Shown piece after piece: positions 42,649 to 50,881 of a stretch of DNA of 64,000 nt. Position numbers and translations under genes: made by a program. Position 1 is the first letter of the stretch; every line of letters begins with the position of its first letter. The stretch comes from CAHJWH01 sp965198905 (GTDB lineage: Bacteria > Pseudomonadota > Alphaproteobacteria > Caulobacterales > Caulobacteraceae), in contig OZ240678.1 in assembly GCA_965198905.1 (NCBI GenBank), positions 3,100,001-3,164,000 on the forward strand, read 5' to 3'. Under the pieces are notes generated by a model, which worked only from the letters and a program-made list of their open reading frames with translations, was not told the DNA's origin and made no database searches.

Positions 42649-43886
42649 CAGACCTTCGGCGGCATGGAAGCAGGCGAGGGCAGGTAATCGCGCAGACCCG
42701 CGCCCGCCGGGGTGAGCCCGCTCCCGGAAACGGCCTTCGGCAGGACGTCGATCCTGCGCTCCTGGAGCAGCACGCCTTGGCCGGTGAGCCGGAAGCTGCG
42801 ATCCCGCCAGGTCACCCTGTCGCCGACATAGGCCCAGACGTGGATCGCCGCAGAGAGCAACTCCCTGAGCGGCGCAAGCCAGAGGGGACCGCCGCATCGG
42901 GTCAGGCGGTCGACCTGGAACATGACGAGGAGCCTCGCCCCGATCACCAGCCCCAGCGCGCCCAAGCTCAGCGGCGATCCGCCAAGCACGGCGATCGCAG
43001 CCAGCGCCCAGATCACCGGATGGCAGACGAAGCTTCCAGCAAAGGCCAGAGGATCGACGAGGCGGATGGTCTTGGCCCAGCGCAGTTCGTGGCTGATCAG
43101 GTGGCGTGCGGTCCGCTCTGGACAACCATGGCCCACCATGAGGTTGGGAACGGCGAAGCCGTAGCCTAGCTCGCGTATCGCGCGCCCGATCTCGAAGTCA
43201 TCCGCCAACCGGTCCGCGAAGCGGATGAAGCCACCCGCCTGCTGCAGGACGGTTCGGCGGAAGGCCATGGTGGGGCCGAAGCACGGCTTGGCCAGCTTCA
43301 GCCGCAGGCCCAGGGCCACGCTCGGCAGGAAGTGATGGTTGATGGCCATGGCCGCCAGGCGCGACCAGTGGTTGCCCGTGGGCACGCCAACAAAGGCGCA
43401 GGTGGCGAACCCGATCTCCGGGGGCGCCAGCGCGGCCGTCAGTCGGCGCAGGTAGTCGGACGGCACGCTCACGTCGCTGTCGGCGATCACCAGCACGGCG
43501 TGACGGGCGTACGGCTCCATGTTCACGAGGTTGGAGATCTTCAGGTTGGCGCCGTGGACCCGCTCGTCGACCACCAGCTGGATGTCCACGTCGGGATGCT
43601 GCGTGGCGAGCCGACGGACCACGTCGATGGCTGCATCGCCACCGTCGCGCACGCCGAAGACGATCTGCACCGGCGCCGGATAATCCTGGACGCAGAAGCC
43701 GCTGAGACAATTGAGCAGGTCGGGCTCATCTCCGTGGAGCGGCTTGAGGATCGTCACAGGCGGGCAGGTCGCCTCCGGGGACGATTTTCTTGAACAAAAC
43801 CAGCCGAGCGCCAGCGCCGAGGCGCAAGTGTAGACGGCGCCGATCAGTGACAAGGCGAGGAATACCCAACCCAGGTCAGCGATCAT
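42648..43886 (-). CDS. HpnI/ceramide-glucosyltransferase-like GT2/GT21 enzyme
   Basis: The 412-residue protein has an N-terminal membrane segment (about residues 5-30), a GT-A domain, and two or three C-terminal helices. Motifs of GT21-type enzymes are visible: VTILKPLHGDEPDLLNCLSG, VQDYPAPVQIVFGVRDGGDA, VIADSDVSVPSDYLRRLTAA (D1 and D2), DRLADDFEIGRAIRELGYG (D3), and LISHELRWAKTIR ((Q/R)xxRW-like). In hopanoid clusters HpnI adds GlcNAc to bacteriohopanetetrol; related enzymes glycosylate ceramide. No hpnK, hpnJ or squalene-hopene cyclase lies in the window, so the acceptor is uncertain. Confidence 0.83.
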   Translation of the reverse strand: MIADLGWVFLALSLIGAVYTCASALALGWFCSRKSSPEATCPPVTILKPLHGDEPDLLNCLSGFCVQDYPAPVQIVFGVRDGGDAAIDVVRRLATQHPDVDIQLVVDERVHGANLKISNLVNMEPYARHAVLVIADSDVSVPSDYLRRLTAALAPPEIGFATCAFVGVPTGNHWSRLAAMAINHHFLPSVALGLRLKLAKPCFGPTMAFRRTVLQQAGGFIRFADRLADDFEIGRAIRELGYGFAVPNLMVGHGCPERTARHLISHELRWAKTIRLVDPLAFAGSFVCHPVIWALAAIAVLGGSPLSLGALGLVIGARLLVMFQVDRLTRCGGPLWLAPLRELLSAAIHVWAYVGDRVTWRDRSFRLTGQGVLLQERRIDVLPKAVSGSGLTPAGAGLRDYLPSPASMPPKV

Positions 43887-44112
43887 GTTGCTGTTGTTCT
43901 CCTGGAGGCCGAGGATTCGAGTTAGCGAGACCTCAAAGGCTTCCCGCGAGAACGAGTGAGTTTGGCAGGTTTTTCACTATCGGGCTATCGTGACGTTTAT
44001 GATGCGAGCTGGGCTCCAGGCTGCTCAAGTCCCGCTTGATGTGAAGCCCCATCGCATAAAAGCGTCATGGCGTCGTGCTGTATCGAGGGTCCGCCGCCTT
44101 CCCCGGAGCGTC

Positions 44113-45252
44113 ATGGCCACTCGGTCCCCCTTTGACCTAGCCGTTATCGGCGCAGGCATCGTCGGGCTGGGCTGCGCCTTGGCCGCGGCTAAACTCGGCA
44201 AGCGGGTCGTCGTGATCGACCGGGATGCTCAGGCCAACGGCGCCTCGGTGCGCAACTTCGGCTTCGTCACCGTCACCGGCCAGGAGGGCGGCGCCATGTG
44301 GGCCCGGGCGCGCCGCAGCCGGGAGGTCTGGGCCGAGGTGGCGGATGCGGCCGACATCGCGGTCCTGCACCGCGGGCTGCTACTCAGCGTCCGCAGACCC
44401 CGATCGGTGGAGGTGCTGGAGGCTTTCCTTCAAGGCGAGATGGCGGAAGGATGCAGGCTCCTGGATGCGGGCGAGATAAGGCGGCTCCAGCCCGAGCTCG
44501 CAACGTCGCAGGCGCTGGCGGCGCTCTGGAGTCCTCACGAACTGCGGGTCGAGTCGCGCGAGGCGATCCCGAAGCTCGCGGCCTGGCTGCAGGCGCGCCA
44601 TGGCGTGACGTTCCTGCGCGAAACCGCGGCCCAGGTCGTGGAGACCTCCCGGGTCACCACCTCGCGCGGCGTGCTTGAGGCGCAAGCCATTGCGGTCTGT
44701 CCCGGCGACGATCTCATCAGCCTGTTCCCCGAGCGGATCGCGGCCCAGTCCGTGACCCGTTGCCGGCTGCAGATGCTGCGGCTGGCCGATCCGTGCTTCC
44801 GGCTCTCGGCCGGGGTGATGTCTGACCTAGGGCTCGCGCGCTATGCCGGCTACGCCGCGCTGCCGCAGGCGAAAGGCCTGTGCGCCCAACTCGCCGTCGA
44901 GCAGCCGGACCAGATCGAGCATGGCGTACACCTGATCGTGGTCCAGAGCGCGGACGGAACTTTGGTGGTGGGCGACAGCCATCATTACGGCTCCACGCCC
45001 GCTCCCTTCGCCTCCGAGGCGGTCGACCAGTTGATCCTGGACGAGTTCGAGGCCGTGTTCGGCCGACCGGCCCCTCCGGTGCTCGAGCGATGGACGGGCA
45101 CCTACGCGTCCGCGCCCGGTCGCAGCGTGGTCATGGATGCGCCCCTGTCGGGCGTGCGGCTCGCGATGGTGACCACCGGCGCGGGCGCGTCCACAGGCTT
45201 CGCCCTCGGCGAGGAGATGGTGGCGGCCCTTTTTCACAGAGCACGAGCATGA
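44113..45252 (+). CDS. FAD-dependent oxidoreductase of the phosphonate-linked (TIGR03364) type
   Basis: The start is ATG 44113 (MATRSPFDLAVIGAGIVGLG). The 379-residue protein has the FAD dinucleotide loop LAVIGAGIVGLGCALAAAKL, with acidic VVVIDRDAQANGASVRNFGF after it, and a C-terminal FAD site GVRLAMVTTGAGASTGFALG. This DadA-like clade is known to accompany phosphonatase genes and is thought to oxidise aminophosphonates such as 2-aminoethylphosphonate derivatives. Here its stop overlaps the PhnX start (ATGA), which supports that role. The HpnI gene is divergent, 226 bases away. Confidence 0.85.
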   Translation: MATRSPFDLAVIGAGIVGLGCALAAAKLGKRVVVIDRDAQANGASVRNFGFVTVTGQEGGAMWARARRSREVWAEVADAADIAVLHRGLLLSVRRPRSVEVLEAFLQGEMAEGCRLLDAGEIRRLQPELATSQALAALWSPHELRVESREAIPKLAAWLQARHGVTFLRETAAQVVETSRVTTSRGVLEAQAIAVCPGDDLISLFPERIAAQSVTRCRLQMLRLADPCFRLSAGVMSDLGLARYAGYAALPQAKGLCAQLAVEQPDQIEHGVHLIVVQSADGTLVVGDSHHYGSTPAPFASEAVDQLILDEFEAVFGRPAPPVLERWTGTYASAPGRSVVMDAPLSGVRLAMVTTGAGASTGFALGEEMVAALFHRARA

Positions 45253-46049
45253 GCGGCGACGGTCTGGACGCGTTCGACCTGGTCATCTTCGACTGGGCCG
45301 GGACCATGGTGGATTTCGGCTGTCGCGCCCCGGTGGCCGCCCTGGTGGAGGCGTTCGGCCGCCACGGCGTGCGGCTGGAGGAGGCCGCGGCGCGGGCGGA
45401 CATGGGCAAGGCCAAGGCCGACCACGTGCGGGCCCTGCTCGCCCGGCCCGAGGTGAGGACCGCCTGGACGCAGGCCAACGGCGCAGCGCCCGGTGAGGAC
45501 GACGTGGTGGTCCTGATGGCGGCCCTCGGACCGTTGATGCGCGCCAAGGCCGCCAAGGGGGCGGACCTCATCCCCGGAGCCGCCGAGATCGTCACGAAGC
45601 TCCGCGCCGCTGGGCTGAAGATCGGCTCCTCCACCGGCTACACCCGCGAGATGATGGCCCCCGTGCTGGCCCGGGCCGCCGAGCAGGGCTATGTTCCCGA
45701 CCATCTGGTCTGCGCCGGGGAGACCCCGGCCGGCCGGCCCTCACCCCTCATGATCTACAAGGCGTGCGCCGACCTGGGCGTCTGGCCGATGTCGCGCGTG
45801 GTCAAGGTCGACGACGCGGAGGCCGGGATCGTCGAAGGGCGCTTAGCGGGGTGTTTCACGGTAGGCGTGTCGGCGTCGGGCAATGGGATCGGGCTCTCCC
45901 GATCCGCATTGGCGTCGCTGGACGCGGCGGACCGCGAGGTTCGGGTCGCCGACGTCGCCGGGCAGCTCCAGGCTTGCGGCGCCGACAGGGTGGTGGAAAC
46001 CGTAGCCGACCTCCTGGGGGCGCTGAGTGGGACGATCCCAAAAAGCTAG
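45249..46049 (+). CDS. phnX: Phosphonoacetaldehyde hydrolase (phosphonatase)
   Basis: The 266-residue HAD enzyme cleaves the C-P bond of phosphonoacetaldehyde to acetaldehyde and phosphate. HAD motif I is LVIFDWAGTMVDFGCRAP (nucleophile D). The Schiff-base lysine of the cap domain is present in ADMGKAKADHVRALLARPEV (MGxxKxDHV). GSSTGYTREMM (motif II) and AGRPSPLMIYKACADLGVWP lead to VVKVDDAEAGIVEGRLAG (motif IV). It retains the true phosphonatase residues rather than those of the PhnX-like paralogue. No phnW transaminase is adjacent; the coupled FAD oxidase probably supplies the aldehyde. Confidence 0.93.
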   Translation: MSGDGLDAFDLVIFDWAGTMVDFGCRAPVAALVEAFGRHGVRLEEAAARADMGKAKADHVRALLARPEVRTAWTQANGAAPGEDDVVVLMAALGPLMRAKAAKGADLIPGAAEIVTKLRAAGLKIGSSTGYTREMMAPVLARAAEQGYVPDHLVCAGETPAGRPSPLMIYKACADLGVWPMSRVVKVDDAEAGIVEGRLAGCFTVGVSASGNGIGLSRSALASLDAADREVRVADVAGQLQACGADRVVETVADLLGALSGTIPKS

Positions 46050-46079
46050 TCAAGCCTGGGTCCCGCGACTGCGCGGTCC

Positions 46080-47105
46080 TCAACCGTCATGGGCGAAGAA
46101 GGCGTGTTCGCCGAGATCGGGGGCCGGCGCCCCGGAGAGAACATCGGCGTAGAAGTCGAACAGCGTCCGCGTCCCCGTGGAGGGCGTCGCCGCGGCGTCG
46201 TAGCGGCCGGTCGCGGGGTCGAGGACCAGCATCGACTCGGTCGCGTAATAGCGCCCGATGCGGGCGAACTCAGCCTTGTCGGCGAGCTTGGGGGACACGC
46301 GGCCCAACAGCGAAAGCGCGCCGATGATCGCATCCAGAAGGCCCACCGGCACGCGTCGGAAGCGCGGAGACCGCCCGAGGAGCGCGAAGAGGTGCTCGCC
46401 CTGCTGGCGCGGGGTGAGCGCTTCGCCCGGACCGCCGATCGCCAGGGTCCGGTTCCAGCGGGCTTCGTCCTCCAGGCATCCGGCGATGTAGCGGGCGAGA
46501 TCTTCGTCGCTGATCGGCTTGCACGCCGTCAGCGCGCCGTCGCCGAACATCATGAACGGCTTGCCCTGCTTCACCCGCTCGATCTGCCCCGACAGTGATT
46601 TGAAGAAGGCCGTCGGCCTGACGATCGAATACTTCATCCCGGACGCTTTCAGGGCGTCTTCAAAGGCGACTTTGGCGCGCTGGAAGGCGAGCAGCGGTTT
46701 CTGAACGCACAGCGCCGATAGAAGAACGAAGTGGCCGACGCCGGCGCGCTGCGCTGCGGCGAGCGCATGGAGGTGGGCTCGATGGTCGATCGCCCAGGCG
46801 TCTTCGGGGGCCCCGGTCCGTGACGCCAGGCACGAGACGACGGCGTCGAACGGCTCGCCCCGAAAGCCGTCGCGAGCGAGCGAAGACGGATCGGTCACGT
46901 CGCCGAAACGCACGTCCGCACCCTTCAGCCTCAACAGCCTCTCGGCCTGTGCGGGAGACCCGGCGGGGTGGTGAGGTCGAACCAGGCAGACGACCTCATG
47001 CCCCTGCTGCAACAGGGCCTGGACCGTCGCGCAGCCCACGGTGCCGGTCGCCCCAAGCACCAGAACCCGCAGCGAGATCGTGGCGGGAATGGGCGATCGG
47101 ATCAT
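46080..47105 (-). CDS. bciA: Divinyl (proto)chlorophyllide a 8-vinyl-reductase, BciA type
   Basis: The 341-residue NAD(P)-binding protein starts RVLVLGATGTVGCATVQALL (GxxGxxG, about residue 14). It carries stretches typical of BciA: FDAVVSCLASRTGAPEDAWA, HFVLLSALCVQKPLLAFQRA, YSIVRPTAFFKSLSGQIERV, FGDGALTACKPISDEDLARY, and RIGRYYATESMLVLDPATGR. BciA reduces the 8-vinyl group of bacteriochlorophyll precursors with NADPH. No other photosynthesis gene is in the window. It may be a relic, part of a distant photosynthesis cluster, or a co-opted reductase. Confidence 0.85.
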   Translation of the reverse strand: MIRSPIPATISLRVLVLGATGTVGCATVQALLQQGHEVVCLVRPHHPAGSPAQAERLLRLKGADVRFGDVTDPSSLARDGFRGEPFDAVVSCLASRTGAPEDAWAIDHRAHLHALAAAQRAGVGHFVLLSALCVQKPLLAFQRAKVAFEDALKASGMKYSIVRPTAFFKSLSGQIERVKQGKPFMMFGDGALTACKPISDEDLARYIAGCLEDEARWNRTLAIGGPGEALTPRQQGEHLFALLGRSPRFRRVPVGLLDAIIGALSLLGRVSPKLADKAEFARIGRYYATESMLVLDPATGRYDAAATPSTGTRTLFDFYADVLSGAPAPDLGEHAFFAHDG

Positions 47106-47253
47106 TTCATCCGCCTTAGCCCAGAGACGCTGAGCGTAAATGGGTCGGTATCATCAAATCGGGGCGGAGTGGCGGCCGTGTAGGTCCAGCAAACATAGGT
47201 CATGGCGAAACTTAGCCACACACTCTAAACAAGATCGTTTGCTGGACGAAACC

Positions 47254-47499
47254 GTGCCTCGCTTCTTCATTGACACCTCAGACCAGGCTCGCTTTGTGCG
47301 GGATGAGGAAGGCCTTCAGTTCGACGACGTCGAGGCCGCGATGAACGCCGCCGCCGGGGGACTGTCCGAGATGGCCTACGACGTTCTTCCTGGCGGGGAA
47401 AGCCGCACCTTCCTCGCCATCGTTCGCGACGCGCAGGGCCGGACGCTGGTTCAGACCTCGATGTCCTTCGGGGTCGTCTGGATGCCGGGGGGTCGCTAG
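47254..47499 (+). CDS. DUF6894 family protein
   Basis: The 81-residue product starts at GTG 47254 (PRFFIDTSDQARFVRDEEGL after Met). The MPRxFxxxxD...DxEG opening followed by FDDVEAAMNAAAGGLSEMA is the DUF6894 pattern, widespread in alphaproteobacteria and of unknown function. The upstream in-frame extension lacks coding character. It is convergent with the Crp/Fnr gene and overlaps it by four bases. Confidence 0.75.
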   Translation: MPRFFIDTSDQARFVRDEEGLQFDDVEAAMNAAAGGLSEMAYDVLPGGESRTFLAIVRDAQGRTLVQTSMSFGVVWMPGGR

Positions 47500-48233
47500 G
47501 TGAGCGCCGGCCGCCCCCAGTTGGGGCGCTGCGTCAGATGGAGGTAGTTGGCGTCGAAGCCGGCGTATTCTTTCATCCTGAACACGTTGGGGATGGTCAG
47601 CCTGCCGTCGGTCAACACGATCAATCCCTCCTGGCGAAGGGTTTGCAGGGTCCGGTTGGTGTGCACCACCGACAACCCCATGGCGTCGCCGAGTTCCTGT
47701 TGCGTCAGCGGAAAATCGTAGCTGATGTCCGTCGCACGCCCCACCGCCTGCAGACGCACGAGCAGCTCGCAAAGCACATGGGCGACCTGCTGTTCGGCCG
47801 GCCTCTGACCCATGTTCACCAGCCACTCGCGCAGGATCGCCTCGTCCACCAAGGTGCACCACCATAGGGCCCGGGCGATCTGGGGATGGGCGGTCAGGTC
47901 GGCGATCGTCTCGCGCGGAATGGCCACCATGGTGCAGGGCGTCAGCGTCGCGATACTGTGGTCCATCGTCCCCAGCATGGCGATGTGAAAGTCGCAGAAG
48001 TCGCCGGGGATCAGGAAGGCCATGATCTGGCGACGTCCGCTGGGAAGAACCTTGTAGCGGCAGGCGAAGCCTTCGAGCACGAGTTGCACGTCGCTCGGAG
48101 ACTCGCCTTCGAGGATCAGGTCTTGCCGGCGTTCCACTGTGCGAGGGTAGCGAACGACGGAGTCCAACCGGGCGCGGTCTTCGACGGTCAGGTCAGCGCC
48201 CCGTTCTAGCTTGGTGATGAGCGCGTTGGCCAA
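47496..48233 (-). CDS. Crp/Fnr family transcriptional regulator (copy 1)
   Basis: The 245-residue protein has an N-terminal cyclic-nucleotide-binding-like beta roll (QDLILEGESPSDVQLVLEGF, ACRYKVLPSGRRQIMAFLIP, then GDFCDFH) and a C-terminal winged helix (FPLTQQELGDAMGLSVVHTN, RTLQTLRQEGLIVL). It lacks the FNR cysteine cluster. The GACRYK/GRRQI variant is common in alphaproteobacterial stress regulators. A paralogue with matching architecture lies at 57601-58353. Its target is unknown. Confidence 0.9.
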   Translation of the reverse strand: MANALITKLERGADLTVEDRARLDSVVRYPRTVERRQDLILEGESPSDVQLVLEGFACRYKVLPSGRRQIMAFLIPGDFCDFHIAMLGTMDHSIATLTPCTMVAIPRETIADLTAHPQIARALWWCTLVDEAILREWLVNMGQRPAEQQVAHVLCELLVRLQAVGRATDISYDFPLTQQELGDAMGLSVVHTNRTLQTLRQEGLIVLTDGRLTIPNVFRMKEYAGFDANYLHLTQRPNWGRPALT

Positions 48234-48588
48234 TGAAGGTGCCCTTCCCGGCGGCCGCCACTTTAATCAGGGACTGCAGGTATAGGCAGCATCATATATC
48301 AATCGAACGAATTATCAGAAGAGACATTGTCGTTTCTTTGAATCTTGACGAGAGCGCCCAGGTACGATGGGTTTAGCCGGGAAGCCGAGTGACCCGGCGT
48401 AAGAAACGCTGACCCCAGGCGAGACGCGCTGCGCAGATCGAAGGCGCGAGGCGGTGCGCCTCGGCAGCCAGTCGGCTGAGCATTCAAGGCGTGGGGGTCT
48501 CGCGAGGCGCTACGCCGCTTAGGCCGTCGGGGCTGGTCGGCGTGTCCATGTTGGGCAGGCTGAGGCCGATCGCAGACGGCTTGGTCCT
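48234..48588. other. Region downstream of the small exported protein
   Basis: Bases 48484-48588, read on the reverse strand, continue in frame after the TAA stop of the small protein gene and encode a proline-rich stretch (GLSLPNMDTPTSPDGLSG) to TGA at 48484. The sequence may be a former extension cut by the stop. Bases 48234-48483 hold the upstream region of the Crp/Fnr gene, AT-rich near 48290-48330, and no supported gene. Confidence 0.45.
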
Positions 48589-48786
48589 TTAGGTTGGTAG
48601 GACATTGTAGACCTCTGGGGTCGGAGGCGACGCGTCCAGGTGCAGGTCCGGAAAGCTGATGGCCTGGATTGGCTGTACCGGGAGCACCGCCGTGGGGAGC
48701 GGCGCTTCATCGGGCGGGAGCGGCGACATGGCCATGAGGCTAAGCGCGCATGCGCTTAGGCAGATCGACTGTATGAAGCGGCTCAT
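48589..48786 (-). CDS. Small exported protein
   Basis: The ORF starts at ATG 48786 (MSRFIQSICLSACALSLMAM) and encodes 65 residues: a signal peptide, then a proline-rich segment with APLPTAVLPVQPIQAISFPD and EVYNVLPT at the end. No family was recognised. The signal is lipoprotein-like in hydrophobicity but lacks a clear lipobox. The frame stays open and coding-like beyond the TAA, so this may be a truncated gene. Confidence 0.5.
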   Translation of the reverse strand: MSRFIQSICLSACALSLMAMSPLPPDEAPLPTAVLPVQPIQAISFPDLHLDASPPTPEVYNVLPT

Positions 48787-48865
48787 CTGAAGCGTCTTTC
48801 CTCTTTGTTGTCGGCCAGCATCTAGACGGATTTTACGCGCGAGACCCTGCGCGAAGTTCACTCCC

Positions 48866-49108
48866 TCATCGTTCTGCGGACGTTAGGTCTTCCCGTCTGC
48901 TTCGTCCGACGGTCCGGCTCCCCGCCTGAGAGATGGCGCGCTCCATCGCTAGGCATCTTCCCGGGTTAGAAGCCGACCACACAGACGGGGCATCGACATC
49001 GCGTTGGCAATGATCGGTGAACGGAAGCCGCTCAGTCGCCGCAATCCGGCGACCTACGGCGCATCCACCGGTCAACAGACATAGCAGGATAAGCGGCAGG
49101 AGCTTCAT
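48866..49108 (-). CDS. Small lipoprotein
   Basis: The 80-residue product from ATG 49108 (MKLLPLILLCLLTGGCAVGR) has a textbook lipobox LTGGC with Cys at residue 16. The mature part contains RIAATERLPFTDHCQRDVDA and SVWSASNPGRCLAMERAISQ, with two cysteines that could pair. No function can be assigned. It is adjacent to the SleB-type hydrolase gene on the same strand, 64 bases from it. Confidence 0.6.
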   Translation of the reverse strand: MKLLPLILLCLLTGGCAVGRRIAATERLPFTDHCQRDVDAPSVWSASNPGRCLAMERAISQAGSRTVGRSRREDLTSAER

Positions 49109-49172
49109 CACGACCTGGGCAGGGTGCAGTGGGACGTCGGCATGTTCGGGATGTAGCCGCACCATCAAAAGA

Positions 49173-50141
49173 TCAGCGGTCAGTCGGCGACAAGGCCGGA
49201 GCGACGATGGACGCCACCTTGGATGGGGAGGTCGCCACGGCCACCGCGACGCTTTCGGCGGTCAACCCTGGAGGCAAGGCGGGGGACGCCGTGGGCGGTG
49301 GGTCCTTCGACATTGGTCCCGAAGTAGGCCTAGGCCCAGGCCCAGGGCTCAGGCCAATGGCGGACAGAGGCGCCCCCGACGACCATCTATAAAAGATGTG
49401 GGAGCCGAGGCGTCCCCACTTCTGCAGGCTTGGAGCCCAATAGGGCGTAACCCAGATGGTATGATAGTGGGTGGCGTGGCCGATCGCCTTCATTACGTAG
49501 CCCGACAGCGCGGCGTCGGCGACCGCCTGCGCTTTCGACCAGGCCGCAGGCGCAGGCGGGCGCTCCAGCGAGCCGTCGCAGGTGAAGCTGAACTGACAGC
49601 CCGTCCGCAGCCCCGAACCATCGAAGACGACGCCGCAGACCGTCTTGGGAAAGCGTTGATCGCGGACCCGGTTGAGGACGACCTGGGCCACCGCCCTCTG
49701 GCCATCGAGACCCTCCGAAGCCGCTTCGTAATAGACGGCCTGGGTCAGGCAACGGCTTGCCAAACCTGCGTCTACAGGGTCGACCGTGGCCATGTAAAAA
49801 GGGCGAGCCGGCGGATCGACGATCTTGGAATTGGGGATGGCGGCGTTCGTCAGATAGGCCTCGTCAGCCGAAAACTTGAGAAACTTAAGCATCGGGGCCG
49901 GATATAGGTCTTCCTGCTGGTCTTGACCTGTCGTCGATCGGACGGGCGCGTGAGAGGGACCAGCGACCTGGTGCAGGGGGGCGGTCACGGGCGAGGGGGC
50001 GTCGGCCCATCGAAGAGCGTCGACCAGGGCGGTCCCAGCGAACAAGGTCCCCAGGAGGGTCGCCGCCAACCGCGCCGTTGAGCCCGGCGTCTGCGAGGCG
50101 AGCGCATCCCGCAGATCAAGTCTCCGGAACGAGCCCGGCAT
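49173..50141 (-). CDS. SleB-type cell wall hydrolase (Hydrolase_2)
   Basis: From ATG 50141 (MPGSFRRLDLRDALASQTPG) the product has 322 residues; ATG 50186 is an alternative. A hydrophobic segment (about residues 28-43) anchors or exports it. The catalytic domain is SRCLTQAVYYEAASEGLDGQ (catalytic Glu), RAVAQVVLNRVRDQRFPKTV, and GCQFSFTCDGSLER, followed by HATHYHTIWVTPYWAPSLQK. This is the SleB lytic-transglycosylase-like domain acting on peptidoglycan. A proline/alanine-rich C-terminal tail of about 60 residues is unstructured. Confidence 0.9.
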   Translation of the reverse strand: MPGSFRRLDLRDALASQTPGSTARLAATLLGTLFAGTALVDALRWADAPSPVTAPLHQVAGPSHAPVRSTTGQDQQEDLYPAPMLKFLKFSADEAYLTNAAIPNSKIVDPPARPFYMATVDPVDAGLASRCLTQAVYYEAASEGLDGQRAVAQVVLNRVRDQRFPKTVCGVVFDGSGLRTGCQFSFTCDGSLERPPAPAAWSKAQAVADAALSGYVMKAIGHATHYHTIWVTPYWAPSLQKWGRLGSHIFYRWSSGAPLSAIGLSPGPGPRPTSGPMSKDPPPTASPALPPGLTAESVAVAVATSPSKVASIVAPALSPTDR

Positions 50142-50881
50142 AGAGACATCCGTCAGGTGTGAGCCAAGGTTGCGGCGGAGACGCACAATTTATTAATCGG
50201 CGACGAATGACAATAACATCCGCCGTGTTGGAAGATGATCGGCGCGATGCGGATCATCGAACGCAGCGGACTATTTGCAAATATCAAATGACGCTTGATT
50301 GTTCGCCGCATCCTGGGTGAGGATCGTCGGGCGGGCGTTGTGATAAACATTTTTAACTCGGCGAGCATGGCTTTTCCCTGAGCGGCGAAGCGTTGCGGCG
50401 GCTTCCGCAATCCATCGGAGCGACCATGTTCCAGATCCGCCCGGATGCGACATTGAAGGCTTCTGGCCTCCACCGGGAAGCCGCTGTAATAACTTTTGCT
50501 ATGGACGACGACGATCTTCGCACCCGCCATGTGATCGCCGCGCTTGTGATCGGGCTGGCCTTTGCAGGATCGAGCGCGGTCTTCTCTCCCATCAGTCGGC
50601 TGCGTGAAAGGTTCACCCAGCCGACTTTCATCAAAGACCGAGGGCGCACGCGCCGCGTCCTTCGTCGGATGGACGGCCCGGTCGCCTGATCTCAAGCACG
50701 CCCATGATTTGAAGCGCCGGATCGAAATGGGCGCCGCGCCGGAGGTGTCTTCTTCGTCATCGCCCTTTCGACGTGTGTCCAGCTAACTCGCGACGAAACC
50801 CTCAACAGAAAACTGATCCCAGACTTAACATTTGGGGGTGCATAAAGGCGCGCCGACTATGGGAACAACGCCAGGATCGTC
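50142..50881. other. Low-coding region with one doubtful small ORF
   Basis: This 740-base stretch has no well-supported gene. A plus-strand frame at 50426-50689 encodes 87 residues with one hydrophobic segment (HVIAALVIGLAFAGSSAVF), but no family was recognised and the ribosome-binding site is weak. The AT-rich part near 50180-50350 may carry the promoter of the hydrolase. The right end leads into a 5'-truncated beta-helix gene. Confidence 0.4.

Noticed and set aside
48519..48710. 63-residue arginine-rich frame on the minus strand
   Set aside because: It overlaps the better supported small exported protein in another frame and has no signal, family or ribosome-binding support.
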